Assembly (NCBI GenBank): GCA_018656255.1
Contig: JABHYI010000140.1
Span: 1 to 8,835, forward strand
DNA length: 8,835 nucleotides
From: Bacteroidota bacterium
GTDB lineage: Bacteria; Bacteroidota; Bacteroidia; Flavobacteriales; Flavobacteriaceae
Direction of reading: 5' to 3'
Positions within the stretch are counted from its first letter, which is position 1. Each line of letters starts with the position of its first letter. The notes under the pieces were generated by a model. That model did not search any database. It was not told the origin of the DNA and saw only the letters and a program-made list of their open reading frames with translations. Both the position numbers and the translations under genes were made by a program. Positions 1 through 5,772 of this stretch are shown here, in pieces.

Positions 1-96
1 ATAGGTTTGATTAAGGTAACTAGTAAGCCTGCCAGCTAGTTTTGTTTGGACACTTGGTAAAGAAAAAACTACCACCAACAGCAAGACAAGTAACAT
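1..96 (-). CDS. tamB: TamB-like translocation/assembly module protein, N-terminal fragment
   Basis: This is the start of a minus-strand gene that runs off the left edge. From the first in-frame ATG (94-96) it encodes a very hydrophobic stretch followed by SLPSVQTKLAGRLTSYLNQ, which resembles the N-terminal signal anchor of TamB (DUF490) proteins of Bacteroidota ('IPxVQTxxAxxxTxYLNxxY'). TamB proteins are large inner-membrane-anchored periplasmic proteins implicated in outer-membrane protein assembly or phospholipid transport. The reading frame stays open upstream to a TAA at 154-156. Those 19 codons encode basic residues (LYKRIKKLRK) and more hydrophobic ones, exactly what a signal anchor should have, but they contain no ATG, GTG or TTG. 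The true start may therefore lie upstream of 96 at a rare codon. TamB next to tsaD fits the usual flavobacterial layout as I recall it. Only about 32 residues are visible, so the name rests on N-terminal resemblance and context. Confidence 0.6.
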   Translation of the reverse strand, partial: MLLVLLLVVVFSLPSVQTKLAGRLTSYLNQTY

Positions 97-136
97 AAGT
101 ATTACAAGTAAACGAAGTATTATTTTTCTTAATTTT

Positions 137-164
137 TTGATACGCTTATAAAGTTATAATTTTA
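137..164 (+). promoter_or_regulatory. Possible promoter of the tsaD run
   Basis: TTG at 137-139 is followed after 17 nt by TAATTTTA at 157-164, seven of eight matches to the Bacteroidota -7 consensus TAnnTTTG. The implied transcript start is near 170, about 20 nt before the GTG of tsaD. The region is AT-rich, so a chance match is possible. Confidence 0.35.
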
Positions 165-189
165 CAACCAATAAATATGCCCTAATCTC

Positions 190-1212
190 GTGATAGAAAA
201 AAATTGTTATATCCTAGGTATTGAATCTTCTTGTGATGACACTGCTGCAGCTGTGATTAACAACGGTGTTATCTTGAGCAATGTTGTAGCCACACAAAAA
301 ATTCATGAGGCTTACGGAGGTGTGGTTCCAGAACTTGCCTCTAGAGCACATCAACAAAACATTGTACCGGTAGTGCATCAAGCATTACAGCAAGCAAATA
401 TCGATAAAAAACAACTAAGCGCCATAGCCTTCACAAGAGGGCCTGGACTGATGGGTTCTTTACTGGTAGGTACCTCATTTTCAAAGTCCTTAGCCTTTGG
501 CCTAGACATTCCTTTATTGGATGTAAATCACATGCAAGCGCATATTTTGGCTCATTTTATAAAAGCTGAGGGCCAAAAGGCACCTAATTTCCCTTTTTTG
601 GCGCTCACCATTAGTGGCGGGCATACTCAAATTGTAAGGGTATCAAGTTATTTTGATTTAGAGGTTATTGGTCAAACCATTGATGACGCTGTAGGAGAAG
701 CTTTTGATAAGAGCGCTAAAATTCTAGGGCTACCCTACCCTGGAGGTCCTTTAATTGATAAATATGCACAACAAGGAAATCCTAAAAAATTCATTTTCCC
801 AAAACCAAAGGTAAGTCCTTTAGATTTCAGCTTTAGTGGTTTAAAAACAGCTGTTTTATATTTTATTCAAAAAAATGTTGCAGAGAATCCAAATTTCATT
901 GAAGAAAACTTGGCAGATATTTGCGCAAGTTTACAACATACTATTGTTGGTTATTTAATGGATAAATTAAAAAATGCTGTAAAACAAACGGGCATTACCC
1001 AAGTTGCCATAGGAGGTGGTGTTTCTGCCAATAGTGGTATACGAAAAGCACTGGGAGAAGCAGAACAAAAATACGGCTGGCGCGTACATATCCCTAAGTT
1101 TGAGTTTTGCACAGACAATGCAGCCATGATTGCAATGGTGGGAGAGCTGAAATACAAACAAAAGCATTTTGCAGACAACACTGTAACTGCTAATGCAAGA
1201 ATGAAACTATAA
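190..1212 (+). CDS. tsaD: tRNA N6-adenosine threonylcarbamoyltransferase TsaD
   Basis: TsaD (Kae1/YgjD/OSGEP family) transfers the threonylcarbamoyl group from threonylcarbamoyl-AMP to A37 of ANN-decoding tRNAs, giving t6A; in bacteria it works with TsaB and TsaE in the cytoplasm. At 340 residues it is full length. ILGIESSCDDT (residues 8-18) opens the ASKHA-type nucleotide-binding fold. The metal ligands are H114 and H118 in NHMQAHILAH and D309 in CTDNAAMIA. Other family motifs are ISGGHT (141-146), GEAFDK (169-174), GGP (185-187) and AIGGGVSAN (273-281). The start is GTG: the nearest upstream ATG (177) reads ATG CCC TAA and stops at once, and the ESSCDD motif sits at its usual distance from this GTG. 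It is the first gene of the plus-strand run, divergent from tamB, with rsmE 26 nt downstream. Confidence 0.97.
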   Translation: MIEKNCYILGIESSCDDTAAAVINNGVILSNVVATQKIHEAYGGVVPELASRAHQQNIVPVVHQALQQANIDKKQLSAIAFTRGPGLMGSLLVGTSFSKSLAFGLDIPLLDVNHMQAHILAHFIKAEGQKAPNFPFLALTISGGHTQIVRVSSYFDLEVIGQTIDDAVGEAFDKSAKILGLPYPGGPLIDKYAQQGNPKKFIFPKPKVSPLDFSFSGLKTAVLYFIQKNVAENPNFIEENLADICASLQHTIVGYLMDKLKNAVKQTGITQVAIGGGVSANSGIRKALGEAEQKYGWRVHIPKFEFCTDNAAMIAMVGELKYKQKHFADNTVTANARMKL

Positions 1213-1238
1213 GTAGCACCTAAAAAAACATAGACCTA

Positions 1239-1952
1239 ATGCAATTATTTTATAGCCAAAATCTTACCCCAAATGACACTCAATTTAGTTTCACCAAAGA
1301 GGAAAGTAGGCATATTGCTAAAGTGCTAAGAAAACAAATAGGTGATACGCTGCACCTTACCAATGGTAAAGGAGAAGTGTTTACCGCAACCTTTCAAAGC
1401 AATGACCCTAAGCATTGTATGGTACACATCGTAAATGTTGAACAAAAAAAACCATTACCCTACCCTCTACATCTAGCTATTTCTCCAACAAAACTCAACG
1501 ATCGGTTTGAGTGGTTTTTGGAAAAAGCTACCGAGATAGGAATCACCCAAATTACTCCCATAGTTTGCCATCACAGTGAGCGTAAAGTAATTAAGCTTGA
1601 GCGGTACCAAAAAATCATACTAAGCGCGGGTAAACAATCTTTGAAATATCATTTCCCTGTACTACATCCTATCTGCAGTTTTAAAGATTTTTTAGAAAAG
1701 CAGGAAGATGTTCCACATCAAAAACTCATTGCGCATTGTCAAGACCTAGAAAAAAAATCATTGAAATCGCAAATTAAACCAAAGGGAAACCACCTAATAC
1801 TCATTGGGCCTGAGGGAGACTTTTCTGCCACAGAAATTACCCTAGCCACATCCATGGGCTATACTGGGGTTAGTCTTGGAGAAAATAGACTAAGAACAGA
1901 GACGGCAGCTATTGTGGCTTGCCACAGCGTTGCATATAGCAACGAAGTTTAA
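1239..1952 (+). CDS. rsmE: 16S rRNA (uracil-1498-N3)-methyltransferase RsmE
   Basis: RsmE methylates N3 of U1498 in helix 44 of 16S rRNA, in the decoding centre, using S-adenosylmethionine. The 237-residue length is normal. An N-terminal PUA-like region includes the family-typical SRHIAKVLR (23-31). The SPOUT methyltransferase domain starts near AISPTKLNDRFEWFLEKATE (residues 80-99). It carries the knot motifs IGPEGDF (189-195) and LGENRLRTETAA (213-224), which form the trefoil-knot SAM pocket. The gene follows tsaD by 26 nt with no visible promoter or terminator between them, so co-transcription is likely. A gap of about 95 nt follows before the DUF4159 gene. Nothing looks truncated. Confidence 0.95.
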   Translation: MQLFYSQNLTPNDTQFSFTKEESRHIAKVLRKQIGDTLHLTNGKGEVFTATFQSNDPKHCMVHIVNVEQKKPLPYPLHLAISPTKLNDRFEWFLEKATEIGITQITPIVCHHSERKVIKLERYQKIILSAGKQSLKYHFPVLHPICSFKDFLEKQEDVPHQKLIAHCQDLEKKSLKSQIKPKGNHLILIGPEGDFSATEITLATSMGYTGVSLGENRLRTETAAIVACHSVAYSNEV

Positions 1953-2034
1953 TAGCTCTCTGAGCTCACTGCTACTTATGTAAGAGTGGTAAAATTTCTT
2001 TTTAGAGAGTCCGTTATCCCTTTTTTGTTTTTTG

Positions 2035-2042
2035 TACTTTTA
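2035..2042 (+). promoter_or_regulatory. Possible -7 promoter element before the DUF4159 gene
   Basis: TACTTTTA, a seven-of-eight match to TAnnTTTG, ends 5 nt before the ATG at 2048. No TTG lies at the right spacing upstream. If real, the transcript would begin almost at the start codon and be nearly leaderless. Weak evidence. Confidence 0.25.
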
Positions 2043-2047
2043 CATCT

Positions 2048-2689
2048 ATGATTTTACGCACAACTGTTGTACTTCTTTTTTTGATGCAATTTTGCCAAGG
2101 GCAAGATATTGCTGTTTTAAAATACAGTGGTGGTGGTGATTGGTACAGCAACCCATCTGCCCTAGAAAACTTAGCTGCTTTTTGTAACAAAGAGATAAAC
2201 ACCAGCTTGAGCGCTACTCCAAAAGTTGTAACTCCAAGTAGCATCGATATTTTTGAATATCCCTTTTTACACATGACGGGTCATGGAAATGTTTTGTTCT
2301 CTGAGCAAGATGTAGAAAACCTAAGGGCATACCTAAACAGTGGTGGTTTTTTACATATTGATGACAACTATGGCATGGATCAATACGTGAGAGGTGAAAT
2401 TTCAAAACTATTTCCAAACCAAGAATTAAAAGAGCTAGCAGCCAATCACCCCATATTTTTAACTCCTTTTAAATTTCCGAAGGGATTACCCAAAATACAT
2501 GAGCATGACAAGGCTAGAGCACAAGGATTTGTGATAGAAAAGCAAGGGAGAATTGTACTGCTGTACACCTTTGAGAGTGACCTTGGAGATGGCTGGGAAG
2601 ACAAAGAAATGCACAATGACCCTGCAGATGTTCGTTTAAAGGCACTGCGCATGGGGGCCAACATTATAACATACGCCTTTGAACATTAA
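2048..2689 (+). CDS. Secreted DUF4159 domain protein
   Basis: This 213-residue protein has a signal peptide at residues 1-18 (hydrophobic TVVLLFLMQFCQG, probable cleavage before QD), so it is predicted to be periplasmic or extracellular; C16 does not sit in a convincing lipobox. The mature part matches the DUF4159 family as I know it (GATase1-like fold, function unknown). It starts IAVLKYSGGGDWY (21-33), followed by FLHMTGHGNVLFS (73-85), then YLNSGGFLHIDDNYGMD (95-111), HEHDKARAQGF (151-161) and a C-terminal segment TFESDLGDGWED (174-185). The clustered His, Asp and Gly residues suggest a conserved binding site, but no reaction is known. It lies between rsmE and a TrmH-type gene, and its stop codon abuts the latter. 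A paralogous role in gliding or secretion cannot be excluded. Confidence 0.85.
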   Translation: MILRTTVVLLFLMQFCQGQDIAVLKYSGGGDWYSNPSALENLAAFCNKEINTSLSATPKVVTPSSIDIFEYPFLHMTGHGNVLFSEQDVENLRAYLNSGGFLHIDDNYGMDQYVRGEISKLFPNQELKELAANHPIFLTPFKFPKGLPKIHEHDKARAQGFVIEKQGRIVLLYTFESDLGDGWEDKEMHNDPADVRLKALRMGANIITYAFEH

Positions 2690-2692
2690 GTG

Positions 2693-3208
2693 ATGGCAGC
2701 GCAACTCACCCATGACAATACTCATTTTACAGCAGTAAAATCACACACGATACTCGTGTGCGATGGCGTTACAAGCCCTGCTAATATTGGCGGGCTCTTT
2801 AGACTATGCGATAGCTTTGGTGTTAAAGAAGTTTATTTTTGTGGCACCAAGATAGACCTTAGCAGTCCAAGAATTAAAAGAACATCTAGAAGCACCCACC
2901 TTTTGGTAAACTACAAAGATGATCTAGACACCCTAGAGGTATTAAAGCAACTTACAAAACAAGGGTACAAACCCCTGGCTCTTGAATTGACAACAAACAG
3001 TGAGGCTTTAGAAGAGTTGGATATTCTAGAAAAAAGACCTCTTGCACTTTTTATTGGTAATGAAAAAACGGGCATTTCAAAAAAAGTACTGGCGAGTATC
3101 CCTACCCATGTGCACATACCAATGCACGGAAACAATAGCAGCATGAATGTTACCCAAGCTGCGGCCATTGGACTATATGGCCTTTCATTAAAAATCAAAG
3201 AAATTTAA
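2693..3208 (+). CDS. TrmH/SpoU family RNA 2'-O-methyltransferase
   Basis: This SPOUT-class methyltransferase would transfer a methyl group from SAM to a ribose 2'-OH in tRNA or rRNA; the target nucleotide cannot be read from the sequence. All three SpoU motifs are present (numbered from the ATG): SPANIGGLFR at 28-37 with the catalytic Asn and Arg, LFIGNEKTGIS at 119-129, and IPMHGNNSSMNVTQAAAI at 142-159, which forms the knot. At 171 residues it is a minimal SpoU enzyme without an N-terminal substrate-binding extension, the size of TrmL- or TrmH-like proteins. The start is ATG 2693; a GTG immediately before it (2690) would add one residue and abut the DUF4159 stop (2687-2689). The near-zero spacing implies translational coupling with the DUF4159 gene. 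Confidence 0.9.
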   Translation: MAAQLTHDNTHFTAVKSHTILVCDGVTSPANIGGLFRLCDSFGVKEVYFCGTKIDLSSPRIKRTSRSTHLLVNYKDDLDTLEVLKQLTKQGYKPLALELTTNSEALEELDILEKRPLALFIGNEKTGISKKVLASIPTHVHIPMHGNNSSMNVTQAAAIGLYGLSLKIKEI

Positions 3209-3233
3209 TTTATAAAATCTACCCTCTAGGTAG

Positions 3234-3241
3234 TATCTTTA
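3234..3241 (+). promoter_or_regulatory. Possible -7 promoter element before the PG_1098-like gene
   Basis: TATCTTTA matches TAnnTTTG at seven of eight positions and lies 28 nt before the TTG start at 3270, inside the 61-nt gap after the TrmH-type gene. No TTG is found at -33 spacing. It could be a secondary promoter for the last two genes of the run. Confidence 0.25.
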
Positions 3242-3269
3242 TAAAACAAACTAGCAAAACACTTACCAT

Positions 3270-4448
3270 TTGTTTGACCATTTATTACAAAAAGAGGTAC
3301 AAGAGTATATTAAAGACTTTAGGCAAGAGCTAGCACGTTTGGCCTTCTCTGGAAGCCCTTTTACTGATGTGAGCACCAAAGAGCTTTTACAACAAATAGA
3401 GAGCAGACAAAAAGCAAAAACAAAGCTTCCTACATGGTTTACTACTCCAGGGATTATATACCCTGCAAAACTGCATCTGGAGCAAACCTCATCTGAGGCA
3501 ACAGCCATTTACAAACAAAACCTTGTTGGGGGTAAAACTCTTGCAGATATAACAGGCGGCTTTGGAATAGACAGTTATTTTTTTGCACAAACCTTTGCGC
3601 AAGTACATCATTTTGAAATACAACAGCACCTGTGTGATATTGTATCTCATAATTTGCAACACTTGCCAAACAACAGCTTTATAAGCCAATCTAAAGACGG
3701 CCTAAAGGCAATTGAAAATAAAACCTTTGATGTTATTTACGCAGACCCTTCCAGGCGTCATGATAGTAAAGGAAAAGTGTTTTTCCTGGAAGATTGCGAG
3801 CCCAACATACCTAAAAATCTAGACTACCTATTGCAAAGATGTAATACTTTACTTATCAAGACCTCTCCAATGCTAGATATTTCTGTGGCGCTAAAGGCCC
3901 TCCATAGTGTTGCTAATATACATATTGTTGCCTTGCACAATGAGGTGAAAGAAGTGCTGTGGACGCTCTCTAAAGGACAAACAAAAACTCCAGAGATACA
4001 CACCGTTAATATAACCAAGGCAGGGGTTCAAAATTTTAAGTTTTCATGGAACACCACTGCTCAACTTAGCCTTAGCGCTCCTCTAAAATACCTATATGAG
4101 CCTAATGCAGCTATTATGAAAAGTGGGGCATTTAACCACATGTGCGACGCCTTTAAGCTGCTGAAGCTTCACAAACACTCTCATTTGTACACCAGCCAGG
4201 ACCTTGTTGATTTTCCTGGCAGAAGATTTAAAATAGAAAAGGTGCTACCCTACTCAAAAAAGCAGATGCGCCATAGTATTGACTTTGATAAGGCAAATAT
4301 TAGCACTAGAAATTTTCCAGAAACCGTGGCTAAATTGCAAGAAAAATGGAAGCTACAACAAGGAGGTGATCGGTATTTGTTTTTTACAACTATTGAAAAT
4401 GATAAAAAAATAGTATTAATTTGTTCAAAAATAATTGATGAAGTATAA
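3270..4448 (+). CDS. PG_1098-like class I SAM methyltransferase with THUMP-like domain
   Basis: This 392-residue protein belongs to the Bacteroidota family of the Porphyromonas PG_1098 structure: an N-terminal helical region (about 1-60), a Rossmann-fold SAM methyltransferase (about 65-240) and a C-terminal THUMP-like region (about 300-390). DITGGFGID (93-101) is the SAM-binding glycine loop. YADPSRRHDSKGKVFFLEDC (157-176) holds the motif IV-like DPSRR. LLIKTSPMLDIS (194-205) and NEVKEVLW (224-231) are also conserved in my memory of the family. THUMP domains bind RNA, so an RNA substrate is likely but unproven. The start is TTG at 3270: there is no ATG nearby, and the translated FDHLLQKEVQEYIKDF matches the usual N-terminus of relatives. 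The gene lies 61 nt after the TrmH-type gene, and its end overlaps the next gene. Confidence 0.85.
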   Translation: MFDHLLQKEVQEYIKDFRQELARLAFSGSPFTDVSTKELLQQIESRQKAKTKLPTWFTTPGIIYPAKLHLEQTSSEATAIYKQNLVGGKTLADITGGFGIDSYFFAQTFAQVHHFEIQQHLCDIVSHNLQHLPNNSFISQSKDGLKAIENKTFDVIYADPSRRHDSKGKVFFLEDCEPNIPKNLDYLLQRCNTLLIKTSPMLDISVALKALHSVANIHIVALHNEVKEVLWTLSKGQTKTPEIHTVNITKAGVQNFKFSWNTTAQLSLSAPLKYLYEPNAAIMKSGAFNHMCDAFKLLKLHKHSHLYTSQDLVDFPGRRFKIEKVLPYSKKQMRHSIDFDKANISTRNFPETVAKLQEKWKLQQGGDRYLFFTTIENDKKIVLICSKIIDEV

Positions 4449-5004
4449 TTTATTACTACCACTACTATGTATCTATTGCTTTGCAGCAGCTCAAAGCACC
4501 TGTAATTATAAGATAAATGTAGATACTCAGGAAGAGATTTTTCAATTAACCCAAGAATCACTTATTGATTTTACAGTACGGGAGAAAAAAACAATATTTG
4601 TTTACTTCTCTCTTATGAAACAAGACAGTGTGAAATCTGTGGTACTAAGCATCTCGTTAAACAGCCAGGAAATACCACCTGTTATTTGTTATAATAAAAA
4701 AAGCAGGATTTCTTTCAAACTTGAAGACAGTACTTATGTTTCTGCACCCTACCTTGGTGTTGATGTTTGCGCAAGACAAAGCAAGGGAGAAAACACCATG
4801 CACAACAGCACTAGCGAGGCCTCTTTTTATCTTGACTCCCTTGCCGTTGAGAGACTTTCTAAATCACCCATAGAGAGTTTGCGTATTGGATCTTTAAATA
4901 CAAATTTTGATCTAAAACTTATAGAGGTTATAAGCAATGAGCAACTTACAAACCCAATTTATCCAAAAGAGTTTTTCATAAACACCCTACCCTGTATTGA
5001 ATAA
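4438..5004 (+). CDS. Secreted protein of unknown function
   Basis: This 188-residue protein has a clear signal peptide: MK, a hydrophobic core LLLPLLCIYCFAAA (about 5-18), then probable cleavage before QS. The mature part of about 170 residues has no further membrane segment and resembles a beta-rich soluble domain. Four cysteines remain after cleavage: CNY just after the signal, VICYNKKS, VDVCARQ and the C-terminal CIE, which could form two disulfides. I recall similar flavobacterial hypotheticals with the pattern CNY, then ICYNKKSRI, then FFINTLPCIE, but no function. The ATG at 4438 lies inside the end of the methyltransferase gene (11-nt overlap, +1 frame), so translation is probably coupled; a TTG at 4435 is an alternative. 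It is the last protein gene before the tRNA array. Expression with RNA methyltransferases is surprising for an exported protein. Confidence 0.75.
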   Translation: MKYNLLLPLLCIYCFAAAQSTCNYKINVDTQEEIFQLTQESLIDFTVREKKTIFVYFSLMKQDSVKSVVLSISLNSQEIPPVICYNKKSRISFKLEDSTYVSAPYLGVDVCARQSKGENTMHNSTSEASFYLDSLAVERLSKSPIESLRIGSLNTNFDLKLIEVISNEQLTNPIYPKEFFINTLPCIE

Positions 5005-5009
5005 AAAAA

Positions 5010-5026
5010 ACTCATTTGATTTGAGT
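5010..5026. terminator. Small inverted repeat after the secreted-protein gene
   Basis: ACTCA (5010-5014) and TGAGT (5022-5026) form a 5-bp stem. The run of eight As just before it becomes a U-tract on the minus strand, so it would work better as a minus-strand terminator, where no gene is seen. On the plus strand no T-run follows. Weak evidence. Confidence 0.25.
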
Positions 5027-5091
5027 ATGAGATACCTACTAAAAGACTTGAATTTATTTCTTTAAATTATTTAAAAAATGTTGTTTTTAGT

Positions 5092-5122
5092 TTGCACGAA
5101 TGTTTTTTAAAAATTACATTTG
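5092..5122 (+). promoter_or_regulatory. Promoter of the tRNA array
   Basis: TTG at 5092-5094 (within TTTG 5091-5094) is followed after 20 nt by TACATTTG at 5115-5122, a perfect match to the Bacteroidota -7 element TAnnTTTG. The transcript would start near 5129, about 25 nt before tRNA-Ser. This is the best promoter in the window. Confidence 0.7.
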
Positions 5123-5154
5123 CACTCGCAATTTTAATTATTTTTAATTGTAAA

Positions 5155-5243
5155 GGAGAGGTGCCTGAGTGGCCGAAAGGAGCGGTTTGCTAAATCGTCG
5201 TACCCTAACAAGGGTACCCAGGGTTCGAATCCCTGTCTCTCCG
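5155..5243 (+). tRNA. tRNA-Ser(GCT)
   Basis: This 89-nt class II tRNA decodes AGC and AGU. The acceptor stem pairs GGAGAGG (5155-5161) with TCTCTCC, followed by discriminator G. The anticodon loop TTGCTAA gives GCT. The long variable arm typical of serine tRNAs is visible as GTACCC/GGGTAC around a TAACAA loop, and the T arm is CAGGG-TTCGAAT-CCCTG. CCA is not encoded and must be added after transcription. It is the first of three tRNAs on this strand. Confidence 0.96.
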
Positions 5244-5306
5244 CTAAAATTACTGAAAATTTAATTTTTGGTTTCATTGACATAGTACAGTACAAAAGAT
5301 AAGTCA

Positions 5307-5381
5307 CGGGGTGTAGCGTAGCCCGGTTATCGCGCCACGTTTGGGACGTGGAGGCCGCAGGTTCGAATCCTGCCACCCCGA
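5307..5381 (+). tRNA. tRNA-Pro(TGG)
   Basis: This 75-nt tRNA pairs CGGGGTG (5307-5313) with CACCCCG, followed by discriminator A. The anticodon arm CCACG-TTTGGGA-CGTGG gives TGG, and the T arm is GCAGG-TTCGAAT-CCTGC. It reads CCA and, by wobble, other proline codons. CCA is not encoded. It lies 63 nt after tRNA-Ser; a run of eight Ts follows at 5383-5390. Confidence 0.96.
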
Positions 5382-5398
5382 CTTTTTTTTATTGCTAC

Positions 5399-5472
5399 GG
5401 GCTCGTAGCTCAGCTGGATAGAGCACCTCCCTTCTAAGGAGGCGGTCACAGGTTCGAATCCTGTCGGGCTCA
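5399..5472 (+). tRNA. tRNA-Arg(TCT)
   Basis: This 74-nt tRNA pairs GGGCTCG (5399-5405) with CGGGCTC, with two G-U pairs, followed by discriminator A. The anticodon arm CCTCC-CTTCTAA-GGAGG gives TCT, reading AGA/AGG, and the T arm is ACAGG-TTCGAAT-CCTGT. The anticodon-proximal A37 and the ANN codon make it an expected substrate of the t6A pathway that includes TsaD from the same window, as is tRNA-Ser(GCT). CCA is not encoded. An intrinsic terminator follows within 6 nt. Confidence 0.96.
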
Positions 5473-5477
5473 CAATT

Positions 5478-5500
5478 AATCTCCTTTTGGAGATTTTTTT
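5478..5500 (+). terminator. Intrinsic terminator of the tRNA array
   Basis: AATCTCC (5478-5484), a TTTT loop and GGAGATT (5489-5495) form a perfect 7-bp stem, and the T-run continues to 5500. It directly follows tRNA-Arg. Confidence 0.85.
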
Positions 5501-5559
5501 GTTTTACACAACACCAACCTCAACTTTAAGTAACGTTGATTAATCACTAAAACCAAAAG

Positions 5560-5727
5560 ATGAAAAAACCAAAAAAGAGAACCTTAACCGTTTCAGAAAA
5601 ACAGATTGCTTATGGAATGTTTGGGGGGCTACTTATAGGAATTTTCACAGATAATATTGGTTTATGGCTTTCATTGGGGCTTGTTTTTGGGGCAGGCTAC
5701 TCATCGATAAAAAAAAATAAAAAATAG
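5560..5727 (+). CDS. Small membrane protein, 55 residues, unknown function
   Basis: This short ORF starts with ATG and ends with TAG. It has a basic N-terminus (KKPKKR), then TLTVSEKQIAYGMF, two hydrophobic glycine-rich stretches (GMFGGLLIGIF at about 19-29 and LWLSLGLVFGAGYS at about 35-48) separated by TDNIG, and a lysine-rich tail (KKNKK). The pattern suggests a small inner-membrane hairpin with both ends in the cytoplasm; the spaced glycines allow tight helix packing. The ORF has the same strand and codon style as its neighbours, sits between the tRNA terminator and the kdsA promoter, and is a plausible real gene. I recognise no family and assign no function. Confidence 0.65.
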   Translation: MKKPKKRTLTVSEKQIAYGMFGGLLIGIFTDNIGLWLSLGLVFGAGYSSIKKNKK

Positions 5728-5747
5728 CCTCAAGTGATATTGTTAAG

Positions 5748-5755
5748 TATCTTTG
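5748..5755 (+). promoter_or_regulatory. kdsA promoter -7 element
   Basis: TATCTTTG is a perfect TAnnTTTG match, 17 nt before the kdsA ATG. A transcript would start near 5762, leaving a leader of about 11 nt. No TTG is found at the expected -33 position, so the upstream half is missing or degenerate. Confidence 0.5.
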
Positions 5756-5772
5756 TAGTATAAACCACCGTT

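Noticed and set aside
951..1181. Minus-strand ORFs inside tsaD and similar antisense ORFs inside the other genes
   Set aside because: They lie wholly opposite well-identified genes and show no family resemblance, promoter or independent codon signal.
5277..5306. TTGACA-like string between tRNA-Ser and tRNA-Pro as a second promoter
   Set aside because: Bacteroidota do not use the TTGACA/TATAAT pair, and no TAnnTTTG element follows at the right distance.
5134..5376. An 80-codon minus-strand ORF with protein-like text such as GFEPAAS and RQGFEPWVPLLGYDD
   Set aside because: It is the antisense reading of tRNA-Ser and tRNA-Pro. These strings are well-known false proteins produced by translating the conserved T arm and acceptor stems.
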